A stretch of 64,000 bases of DNA from Belliella pelovolcani (lineage in GTDB: Bacteria > Bacteroidota > Bacteroidia > Cytophagales > Cyclobacteriaceae): NCBI RefSeq assembly GCF_900156785.1, contig NZ_FTOP01000007.1, positions 154,917-218,916 on the forward strand. The letters run 5' to 3'. Positions 19,144 to 26,500 of the stretch are shown here, piece after piece. A program made the translations under genes and the position numbers. The notes under the pieces were generated by a model. That model saw only the letters and a list, made by a program, of their open reading frames with translations, did no database searches and was not told the DNA's origin. The stretch's first letter is position 1. The number at the start of each line of letters is the position of its first letter.

Positions 19144-19183
19144 ATGCCAAGTGTTAAGCATTGAAGGTCTTGATACTTGGCAT
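19144..19183 (+). terminator. Possible terminator or stem-loop after uxaA
   Basis: ATGCCAAGT (19144-19152) pairs with ACTTGGCAT (19175-19183) over a 22-base loop, followed by ATTTTC. The long loop and short T run make it a weak terminator candidate. Confidence 0.45.
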
Positions 19184-19195
19184 ATTTTCATTGTA

Positions 19196-19462
19196 TAGGG
19201 CTTGCTGAAAAAGTCTCAGATATGCAAGGTTCAAAGCGGGCGAATGAAGATGTATACCTATACTTCGAATGAGCCAAATGAAGAAGATGGCATGCCTGAG
19301 ACTAGCTTGAAAATTTCGAGTTTTGAAATTTTCAGGAACAAGGAAGTCAAGGTAGATCATTGAATAAGCTTGCACCTGCTTAAAAGAAAACACTTTATAA
19401 ACGAGGTATTCTTCAAAATTTAAAGAATTTATTCTCCAGCTGGCATTTTTCAGCATGCCCTA
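19196..19462. mobile_element. MITE-like element, 267 bp with terminal inverted repeats
   Basis: The left end TAGGGCTTGCTGAAAAA (19196-19212) and the inverted right end (19446-19462) match in 16 of 17 bases. Leaving out the outer TA gives GGGC...GCCC ends flanked by TA, which resembles a TA target duplication. There is a second, internal inverted repeat (AGTCTCAG near 19213 with CTGAGACT near 19295). A 100-codon frame crosses it (19154-19456, minus) and runs out of the left end; it lacks transposase motifs. It is probably a non-autonomous element or a remnant. Confidence 0.65.
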
Positions 19463-19479
19463 TCTAGTGATAAGCACTT

Positions 19480-19767
19480 CTATACACTCTCCACCACGAG
19501 CATCTTACCATGGGAAGCTTGATGCCGGATTTTTTTGGCAATAGTATATTGCTCTGAAGACCACCATTCTTTGGCTCTAGCTACGGAAGGGAACTCCAAA
19601 ACCACAAAACGCTGAGGGTTCCAGTCGCCTTCTAAGGACTCTGTCTGAGCTCCTCTGACTACAAAACGACCTCCAAAAGCCTCAACTGCTGGTAAACTTA
19701 GTTTTTTGTACTCCTCGTACATTTCAGGATCATGAATTTCTACTTCTACTACTACAAGTGCTGGCAT
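19480..19767 (-). CDS. DUF1330 domain protein
   Basis: A 95-residue protein with the DUF1330 pattern of a dimeric alpha/beta-barrel (ferredoxin-like) domain: VVVEVEIHDPEMYEEYKKL, then GGRFVVRGAQ, RFVVLEFPS and a final KEWWSSEQY block. Biochemical function is unknown for the family. It lies 104 bases after the pectate lyase gene on the same strand and may be the last gene of the susCD-pectate lyase unit. Confidence 0.88.
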   Translation of the reverse strand: MPALVVVEVEIHDPEMYEEYKKLSLPAVEAFGGRFVVRGAQTESLEGDWNPQRFVVLEFPSVARAKEWWSSEQYTIAKKIRHQASHGKMLVVESV

Positions 19768-19871
19768 GAGAATTTTAGATTTATGAATTAAGATTTTAAA
19801 ATGAAGATAGTTCAGTATGAATAAGATTACAAATCCTGTTCATCTAGTTTAGAAATTGCATATTTCAAAAA

Positions 19872-21254
19872 TTAATCCCTACCTAAAATTACTCCTTTTG
19901 GATATAAATGATTCACTAGACTATTGAGGTATATTTCCAAATTGGTGTATTTTGGGTGCAAGTCATTGGCATTGGCATCCGCTGGCTCTCTTGGATCCAA
20001 ACCATTTTCTACTTCCCAAAGATCTGGGATTCCGTCTTGATCAGAATCTACCAAGCTTTCACCTTTATTCAAGATAGGCCAGGCTCCTACTTCTGTCTGA
20101 GAATCAATGATGCCATTTTTATTTCTTCCAAATTCACTTTCTCCAGTCCTTGCCTCTTGAGTAAGCCTTTGATCGACTTGATCTCTCGACAGACTTGCTC
20201 CAGCGAAAGTCAATACAGATTCAAATGCCTCCTTTGCGGTTTCTTGAAACTCCAAAACACTAGGATAAGGTCTCTTGACCAAAACTTTGCCAGCTGATAC
20301 GCCATGAACTCCTAGTGAATTATCGGCTGAAACTTCCTTGCTTCCAGCCACTATATTTCCTTGAATAAAGAAGGTACCAAACGGCTCATAAGGCTCAATG
20401 ATCCTCGTCTGATTAGACTGAGTAGCTGGCCCAGGTTTGTAATAATTATTTACGATGTTATGCATTCCGAGCTCTCCAGCATAAGAACTGTTGCTTTTCC
20501 AGTTATAGATCACATTGTTTCTGAAATCTACAATTTCCAAATCAGGCTGCTTATGGTATCTTGAGCCATTGAACCTAGGAAGGCGACTATTGTGATTAGA
20601 AACCAAGTTATGGTGAAAAGTAGCTTTCATCCCTCCCCAAATACCGCCATAACCATGATCTCCTTTGGCATGTACAGATTTGTTAAGACTTTCTGAAATA
20701 ATCGACCATTGTAGGGTGAAGTTTTCATTGTCATAAAATGACCCACATTCATCTGTAGCCCAGCTTAAGGAGCAATGATCGATGATGATATTCTTATTCC
20801 TGATTGCACTCATGGCATCATCTTCCACTTCATACAGGTCTCCTAGTCTACTTCTGATAAAGCGAATAATGACATTGTCTGCTTTTATTTTGAGAGGATA
20901 GTTTTGTAGCGTAATCCCATCACCTGGTGCTGATTGACCGGCTATGGTGAGGTCTCCATTGTTGATATCCAGTTCAGATTTCAATTCAATATTTCCTGCT
21001 ACTGCAAAAACAATTGTTCGCGGGCCATGCTTTCTAATCGCCTCTCTCAATGACCCTGGCCCATCATCTGCTAGGGAGGTTACTATATACACAGCTCCTC
21101 CACGCCCTCCAGTCGTATATTTACCAAAACCATCTGCCCCTGGAAAAGACAAAACTTGTTCAGTCTCTAGCGCAGCAGTGTCCTTTTCCAGAACCTGTGC
21201 TTTACATGCAGATGATATGAAAATCAATATTAAAAGTAAGATGTGGCGATTCAT
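19872..21254 (-). CDS. Pectate lyase, PL1 family, lipoprotein
   Basis: 460 residues. A lipoprotein signal ends in ISSAC (Cys17). A right-handed beta-helix begins with FPGADGFGKYTTGGRGG, typical of Bacteroidota PL1 enzymes. IIDHCSLSWATDE carries Asp and Glu residues for calcium, and HHNLVSNHNSRLPRF holds the Arg (about residue 224) that acts as base in the R-x-P-R motif. It cleaves polygalacturonate by beta-elimination, giving unsaturated oligogalacturonides. Near residue 415 there is a thrombospondin-3-like DSDQDGIPDLWEVENGLDP repeat. No T9SS sorting domain is present, so surface anchoring by lipid is expected. It is a paralogue of the next gene upstream. Confidence 0.9.
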   Translation of the reverse strand: MNRHILLLILIFISSACKAQVLEKDTAALETEQVLSFPGADGFGKYTTGGRGGAVYIVTSLADDGPGSLREAIRKHGPRTIVFAVAGNIELKSELDINNGDLTIAGQSAPGDGITLQNYPLKIKADNVIIRFIRSRLGDLYEVEDDAMSAIRNKNIIIDHCSLSWATDECGSFYDNENFTLQWSIISESLNKSVHAKGDHGYGGIWGGMKATFHHNLVSNHNSRLPRFNGSRYHKQPDLEIVDFRNNVIYNWKSNSSYAGELGMHNIVNNYYKPGPATQSNQTRIIEPYEPFGTFFIQGNIVAGSKEVSADNSLGVHGVSAGKVLVKRPYPSVLEFQETAKEAFESVLTFAGASLSRDQVDQRLTQEARTGESEFGRNKNGIIDSQTEVGAWPILNKGESLVDSDQDGIPDLWEVENGLDPREPADANANDLHPKYTNLEIYLNSLVNHLYPKGVILGRD

Positions 21255-21290
21255 AGAGGTTGGACAATTGACTTAATATATAAGGTTTGG

Positions 21291-21372
21291 ATTGTAGATT
21301 TTAGCACCGAGGGATCGGGGAGATACTAGATTTTGGGTGGTTACCCCTGAGGGGTTGGAGAGATTGTAGATT
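21291..21372. repeat. Dispersed GC-rich hairpin repeat, copies 3 and 4 (degenerate)
   Basis: Copy 3 has CACCGAGGGATCGGGG flanked by TAGATT units. Copy 4 (21341-21372) has ACCCCTGAGGGGTTGG and ends in GAGATTGTAGATT. Both lie in the 241-base spacer between the two pectate lyase genes. Confidence 0.65.
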
Positions 21373-21495
21373 GGGTATGTTGCTAAATGCACTGATTCTG
21401 GGCGAGAACTATTTTTACTTTTTTCTTTGCTTCTTAGGCACCTTCCAACCCTTAGCAAACACTCCTTTAACCTAATTAACTCAATCAACTAATAA

Positions 21496-22965
21496 CTAAT
21501 TCCCTTCATCCTTCCCATACTGTTTTTCTGTGATTGCTTTGACAAGGCTATTGATATACACTTCTATGTTATCATAAGCTGTACTTAGATTTCTTTCTTT
21601 GGCATCATCCTTATTAGGATCTAAGCCATTGGCTTTTTCCCAATCATCGGGTATGCCATCACCATCTGTGTCCAAGGGTGCAGGTAGACTTGACAACATC
21701 GGCCAGCCTCCTACATCATCCTGACTATCTATCAGGCCATTGGTACTACCACGTGATCCTTCGGCAGTGTAGTTACCTTGCTTGACATCTGCAAGGATCC
21801 TGATATCTACTGCATCTCTGTGATGGCTAGCTCCGCCATAAGCCAATATTTTTTCAAACGCTTCCTCTGCATTGTGATTGAAGCTCAAGTTGCCAAATGG
21901 TAATGGATTATCCAATTTTAGATTGTTTTTATCTGTCACAGTGCCTTGCTTTGCCACGACTCCGAGCCAATTGTCATTGGTGATATTGGAATTGCCATGA
22001 AATACATTGCCCGCAACATAAAACTTCCCATAACCGAAAATAGGGGCACTATTAGAGGCTTGTTTGTATGCATTGAGGAACAAGTTTTTGTTTTTAGTTG
22101 CTGGACCAGGTTTATAATAGTTGTTCACCAAATTGAAAGTCCCTGCTTCACCACCATAAGAAGCATCAGTTCCCCAATTGTAGATGACATTATTTCTAAA
22201 ATCCACCACTCCTCTCAAATCCTCTGCCCTGTTGTTGTTATTGTAAACTCCCGGATGGTCAAATCTCGGATTACGGTTGTCATGATGTGCCAAGAGATTG
22301 TGATGAAAGCTGGCATTTTTCCCTCCCCATATACCGCCGTAGCCATGTAAACCCTTTTCATGAATCGAATTGGTCAGGCTTTCCGAAAGGATGCACCATT
22401 GCATGGTGAAGTTTTCATTGCCATAAAAAGAAGCTGCCTCATCCGTGGACCAGGACATGGAGCAGTGGTCGATGATGATATTTTTCTTGTACCTTCCTTC
22501 CATAGCATCTGCTTCAGCACCGCCTTTGTCTCCAAGTCGGAATCTTAAAAACCGAATGATGACATTATCGGCATTTACAATCAAGGATTGATTTTTCAAA
22601 GTAATACCATCTCCTGGGGCAGTCTGTCCCGCGATGGTGACATTGCCATTGCTGATGGTAATAGGACTTCCTAATTCTATATAACCTGACACCTCAAATA
22701 TGATAATTCTCGGCCCGGGAGTAATGATGGCTTGTCTCAAGGAGCCTGGTCCACTGTCATTGAGGTTGGTTACCTTGATCACCCTTCCTCCCCTACCTCC
22801 TGTAGTTTTATTTCCGAATCCCTCAGCCCCTGGAAATGCAAAAGCCTCTTCTTGGATTGGATCAAAGACTTGGATAGGCTCCTCTTCAATAGGCTCAATT
22901 TCCCCTCTTTCCGAACACGAAAAAAAGATGAAAAAGAAGAAAAGGGGTAATAGTAATTTTTTCAT
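21496..22965 (-). CDS. Pectate lyase, PL1 family, second copy
   Basis: 489 residues from the chosen start. The signal MKKLLLPLFFFFIFFSCSE suggests a lipoprotein. The beta-helix enzyme has the same landmarks as the neighbour: FPGAEGFGNKTTGGRGG, IIDHCSMSWSTDEA and HHNLLAHHDNRNPRF with the catalytic Arg. A DTDGDGIPDDWEKANGLDP calcium-binding-type repeat lies near the C terminus. The frame extends to 23043, but that part contains an inverted repeat and no signal-like sequence, so Met at 22965 is preferred. The two lyases probably differ in methylation preference or chain-end mode, which cannot be read from sequence. Confidence 0.9.
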   Translation of the reverse strand: MKKLLLPLFFFFIFFSCSERGEIEPIEEEPIQVFDPIQEEAFAFPGAEGFGNKTTGGRGGRVIKVTNLNDSGPGSLRQAIITPGPRIIIFEVSGYIELGSPITISNGNVTIAGQTAPGDGITLKNQSLIVNADNVIIRFLRFRLGDKGGAEADAMEGRYKKNIIIDHCSMSWSTDEAASFYGNENFTMQWCILSESLTNSIHEKGLHGYGGIWGGKNASFHHNLLAHHDNRNPRFDHPGVYNNNNRAEDLRGVVDFRNNVIYNWGTDASYGGEAGTFNLVNNYYKPGPATKNKNLFLNAYKQASNSAPIFGYGKFYVAGNVFHGNSNITNDNWLGVVAKQGTVTDKNNLKLDNPLPFGNLSFNHNAEEAFEKILAYGGASHHRDAVDIRILADVKQGNYTAEGSRGSTNGLIDSQDDVGGWPMLSSLPAPLDTDGDGIPDDWEKANGLDPNKDDAKERNLSTAYDNIEVYINSLVKAITEKQYGKDEGN

Positions 22966-22977
22966 TTTAAGAGAAAT

Positions 22978-23023
22978 AAGGCTATGAAAAAACAGGAATG
23001 CTGTCCTCTCATAGCCTAGAGGT
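22978..23023 (-). terminator. Stem-loop between the DUF4957-type gene and the pectate lyase gene
   Basis: AGGCTATGA and TCATAGCCT enclose a region that, on the minus strand, contains ACAG-CATTC-CTGT followed by six T. It may be an intra-operon attenuator that lowers expression of the lyases relative to susCD. Confidence 0.45.
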
Positions 23024-23047
23024 TTGTAATTCAAACAAAACAACTAT

Positions 23048-24700
23048 TTAAAATGCCCACCTAGGGTCACCTATTGGTCCACCAGTGGTGCCTGCAGTTC
23101 TCAATGGAGAATTGGCTGGTAAAGTCAGATTCGTGGTTCTTGAATTCCAGCCTAGATCCACATTGAGTAGATTAGAGGTCTGTACATAAGTCTGCAAGGT
23201 AGCATCAGCTGGATCAGTACCACCAGTAGTCAAATTGAATAGGTTGGAATGGCTCAATAGGATCTGAGAACCTGAATTGGCACGGATCAATCTACCACCC
23301 ACAGTCTGATCTTCATAAGGCATATTGGTGATGATGGAATTGGTCATGGCGAATTCAATCAGGTTATTATTCGCATCTAGCAAATTGTCATTTCTATTTC
23401 TAGATCCAAATCCATTGAGCGTGACCCTGTCCACTGTTACTTTTGGAGTAAATGGCATAGTCAAATTAGTTGCCCAACCGATGAAACCTCTGCTTCCAAT
23501 GGAGGCAAAAGTAGAGTTAGTGATTTCGATCTCTCTAAATTCCAATTTATCCAAATGGAAGATATGGTAGTTTTCGACGCTATGATTGCGTAGTATAGAA
23601 CTTGACACTTTGATTAAATTCATCTTGTGCTCATTATTACCTGCTCTATTGGCTCGCATAAAGGATGTTCCCACATTTTCTACAATACAATTGTCAACAA
23701 TGATATCTGTAAAGGTAGCTGCACCTCCAGCAAAATTCAGGAAATATGCGCCACTTCCTGGCCCTCCATCGAAGGTAATTCCATTGACAGTAAGGCCAGC
23801 TCCTGATTCAGTGAAGGTAAATTCTCTGAAAAGCACCTTGGTATCAGTAGGGTCACCTGAAACTGACTGAAGCGTAATCGTTTTGCCAATAATTCTTAAG
23901 TTAGCCCACTCTCCAGAGTTATCTCTGATTTCATAAGTACCAGGTTCCAACCCGATCACAGCACCATCCTCAGCACCTTCTACAATCTCTCTGAAATTAC
24001 TTGACGGAGTCAAGATGATGTCAAAAATACTTTCTTCTTTCATCACAAAAGAAGTAGTTCCTTTGGTTCTAGTTCCTTCAAAGATCTCAGCTGTGTACTG
24101 CATCAATGGGGTCAATCCTTCGAGGATTTTCTGAGCCTCAGCTCGCTCTGCATCTGAGATAATAAACTCCGTAGCATTTTCTAAAGCATCCGTAACTACA
24201 ATTCGAGTGGGATTAGCGGTAGGTCTCCATCTCAAAAGGACAGTAGATGATCCAATTTCATTATCGAAAGTCGGAAGAAAAATCTGCTCCCCTGTAATTC
24301 TGAATGGTTGCATGGTTCTTTGCCATTCGGAATCTGTAGCAGAGGTAATTCCCAAAGCTCTGACTCTCGCGAAATAATCTACATTGATTGCTAAGTCATC
24401 ATCAGTGATAACCAATCTAGTTGCCACAGTTTCTCGTTCTAATACGACACTAGAAAACAGGGAATCTTCTGATACTTGAATTCTATAATTTACTTCTCCT
24501 GGATCGGTGAAGAGAGCCTCTGGCCATGTCAATGTCACGGCAGTCTCTCCATTTGCTCCCGTAATTCTCACAGGTCTGAAGCGCTTCATGTCATCAGGCA
24601 CTTCATAATTTGGCTCTACTTCTGCACAGGCACTGAACAAAGCACCCATGACCAATGAGTAAGCCAGGTACTTGAATATATTTTTGATATAACTATTCAT
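23048..24700 (-). CDS. DUF4957/DUF5123-type beta-helix lipoprotein of the pectin locus
   Basis: 550 residues. A lipoprotein signal ends in FSAC. Residues about 40-130 look like a fibronectin type III module (TAVTLTWPEALF...YRIQVSED), and a second such module follows (STVLLRWRPTANPT). From about residue 235 there is a repeated strand pattern with hydrophobic ladders (LRIIGKTITLQSVSG; GLTVNGITFDGG; NLIKVSSSILRNHSV), a right-handed beta-helix. This architecture matches the DUF4957 plus DUF5123 proteins found in pectin loci. No lyase-type catalytic Arg or Lys pattern was recognised. Its place directly after susD fits a surface glycan-binding protein, but a cryptic lyase cannot be excluded. Confidence 0.7.
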   Translation of the reverse strand: MNSYIKNIFKYLAYSLVMGALFSACAEVEPNYEVPDDMKRFRPVRITGANGETAVTLTWPEALFTDPGEVNYRIQVSEDSLFSSVVLERETVATRLVITDDDLAINVDYFARVRALGITSATDSEWQRTMQPFRITGEQIFLPTFDNEIGSSTVLLRWRPTANPTRIVVTDALENATEFIISDAERAEAQKILEGLTPLMQYTAEIFEGTRTKGTTSFVMKEESIFDIILTPSSNFREIVEGAEDGAVIGLEPGTYEIRDNSGEWANLRIIGKTITLQSVSGDPTDTKVLFREFTFTESGAGLTVNGITFDGGPGSGAYFLNFAGGAATFTDIIVDNCIVENVGTSFMRANRAGNNEHKMNLIKVSSSILRNHSVENYHIFHLDKLEFREIEITNSTFASIGSRGFIGWATNLTMPFTPKVTVDRVTLNGFGSRNRNDNLLDANNNLIEFAMTNSIITNMPYEDQTVGGRLIRANSGSQILLSHSNLFNLTTGGTDPADATLQTYVQTSNLLNVDLGWNSRTTNLTLPANSPLRTAGTTGGPIGDPRWAF

Positions 24701-24721
24701 GATATCGTATTTTGGGCTTGA

Positions 24722-26479
24722 TTAATAACCATATTCTTGCTTCAACCTAGGATTAGCATCCAAAATGGAAGTATGCAGAGGCAATAATTCACTCTTACCT
24801 GGGGTAAAACCTACTGCATAGAAAGTCAATATTGTAGTATTGATTCCATTACCAACCCATGATACAGATGCAGACCCTGCCGGCGCTGGAGTAGGTTGAG
24901 GCTGATAGAAGGAGTTCAACCATCTCAATTGGTTCACTCCCGGTTCGTAATACATGGTAGTCGGCAAGGTGGCATATTCACCTGTCCTAGCGACCATGGC
25001 TGCTAGATTAGCTTTGGTCTCGTTGAGTTTGGTTTCCAGAAGGTTCCATCTGATCAAGTCATATTTTCTAATTCCTTCTCCCGAAAGCTCAAAAGCTCTT
25101 TCTTGTACTACAGCATCAAAGAAATCTTGGTATGTCGTAGGTGTAGGACCAATCAATGAAGCATCACCACCAAAGCCTCTAGTTCTTACTTGTTCATAAG
25201 CTTGAATAGCAGCAGGTGTAGGACCATTGTTGATTTCATTTTCTGCCTCAGCAAACATCAACAATACATCAGAATATCTGATCATAGGCCAGTTGATACC
25301 AAAGTACTGTGCATTTGAATTGATCACTACTGGGTTGGTCATCCAGTCTCTTCTGAATTTGCCATCCACCATGGTTTGGAGCGTTCTCGCTACGATGGTG
25401 AAGTCCTGGTTGATATTATAAGGAGCCGCAGAAACATCCCTTCTTTGGTCATTTTCATCAAACGAATAAAAGAAAGTAGGAAGAATAGTCAAAGCTGAAT
25501 TCCCAAGGTTGTTCCATCTAGGACCATTATAATACCCCAGCTTGCTATCCCCGAAAGAGCTTCCACCACCTGTCATGGCAAGTTCCCATAAGATTTCTTG
25601 ATTAGGTTCTTTTCTTCTCGCTAATAGTCCTTCTCTAAATACACTTTCAAATGATGGATTTAAGTTGTGTGCCCCACTGTTGATGACAGCCAAAGCTTCA
25701 TCTCTAGCAATCTGATAGAACTGCATGTGGTTGGCTCCTCTTCGCATTTGCCTATCTAGTCTCAAGGAATATCCACCTCTAAATAGTGCTATCCTAGCTC
25801 TCAAAGCTCTGGCAGCTCCTTGTGTGATTCTTTCATTGGAAGAACCAGAAGTAGCCCAGGGAAGCAATTCTGCTGCTTGACCCAAGTCTTCTATAATCCG
25901 ATCATAAATCACATCACGGTCTGTCCTTTCCAAGAATAGGTCTTCTTGTGTACTTGATGGCTCAAACTGTGCAGGGATATCACCCCAGTTTCTGATCAGT
26001 TCAAAATAAAACTGCGCCCTCAAGGTCAATGCCTCTCCATGCAATCTTCTTAGCTCTCTTCTCTCGAATTCAGTACCATTGGTGTACATGGCCATTCTAG
26101 GGATTTCTGTGATACAGATATTGGCTCTTTCGACACCTTGATAGAGTTGATTGAAAGGAACTCTCAATTGGGTATTGGATGGCTGCACATTGTAGTGAGC
26201 GATATCTCTTCTTTCATTGTCAGGAAAAGGATTGCCACCTTGTCCCATCATGATATCATCGTCAAGTGGGTAATACATGCTGAGACGGATTCCGTAACCA
26301 TTATCTCCACCCAATGCAGCATACACGCCAGTCAGCGCAATTGTAGCATTGGTGACATTGCTAAACACATAGTCTGGTCCGAAAGAGGATACAGGCGGTA
26401 CTTCCAAATAGTCTTCACAGGAAGTCAATATTCCTAGTGAAAGTACCATTGCTAAGGTTAATCTATATAATCTATACAT
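24722..26479 (-). CDS. SusD/RagB-family glycan-binding lipoprotein of the pectin locus
   Basis: 585 residues. The lipoprotein signal ends in ILTSCEDYLEVPPVS, the usual SusD start. Further SusD features are the helix LHGEALTLRAQFYFELIRNWGDIP, ALRARIALFRGGYSLR and the C-terminal RAFELSGEGIRKYDLIRW block. It should bind oligogalacturonides at the surface and hand them to the SusC channel encoded 21 bases upstream. It belongs to the classical SusD branch, unlike the SusD-like_2 protein at 4768. Confidence 0.95.
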   Translation of the reverse strand: MYRLYRLTLAMVLSLGILTSCEDYLEVPPVSSFGPDYVFSNVTNATIALTGVYAALGGDNGYGIRLSMYYPLDDDIMMGQGGNPFPDNERRDIAHYNVQPSNTQLRVPFNQLYQGVERANICITEIPRMAMYTNGTEFERRELRRLHGEALTLRAQFYFELIRNWGDIPAQFEPSSTQEDLFLERTDRDVIYDRIIEDLGQAAELLPWATSGSSNERITQGAARALRARIALFRGGYSLRLDRQMRRGANHMQFYQIARDEALAVINSGAHNLNPSFESVFREGLLARRKEPNQEILWELAMTGGGSSFGDSKLGYYNGPRWNNLGNSALTILPTFFYSFDENDQRRDVSAAPYNINQDFTIVARTLQTMVDGKFRRDWMTNPVVINSNAQYFGINWPMIRYSDVLLMFAEAENEINNGPTPAAIQAYEQVRTRGFGGDASLIGPTPTTYQDFFDAVVQERAFELSGEGIRKYDLIRWNLLETKLNETKANLAAMVARTGEYATLPTTMYYEPGVNQLRWLNSFYQPQPTPAPAGSASVSWVGNGINTTILTFYAVGFTPGKSELLPLHTSILDANPRLKQEYGY

Positions 26480-26500
26480 TTTAATTCTCTTTAAAGGCGA

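Noticed and set aside
19154..19456. 100-codon minus-strand frame as a protein gene
   Set aside because: It is almost coextensive with the inverted-repeat element and runs past its left end, with no known motif. Its frame is better explained by the element.
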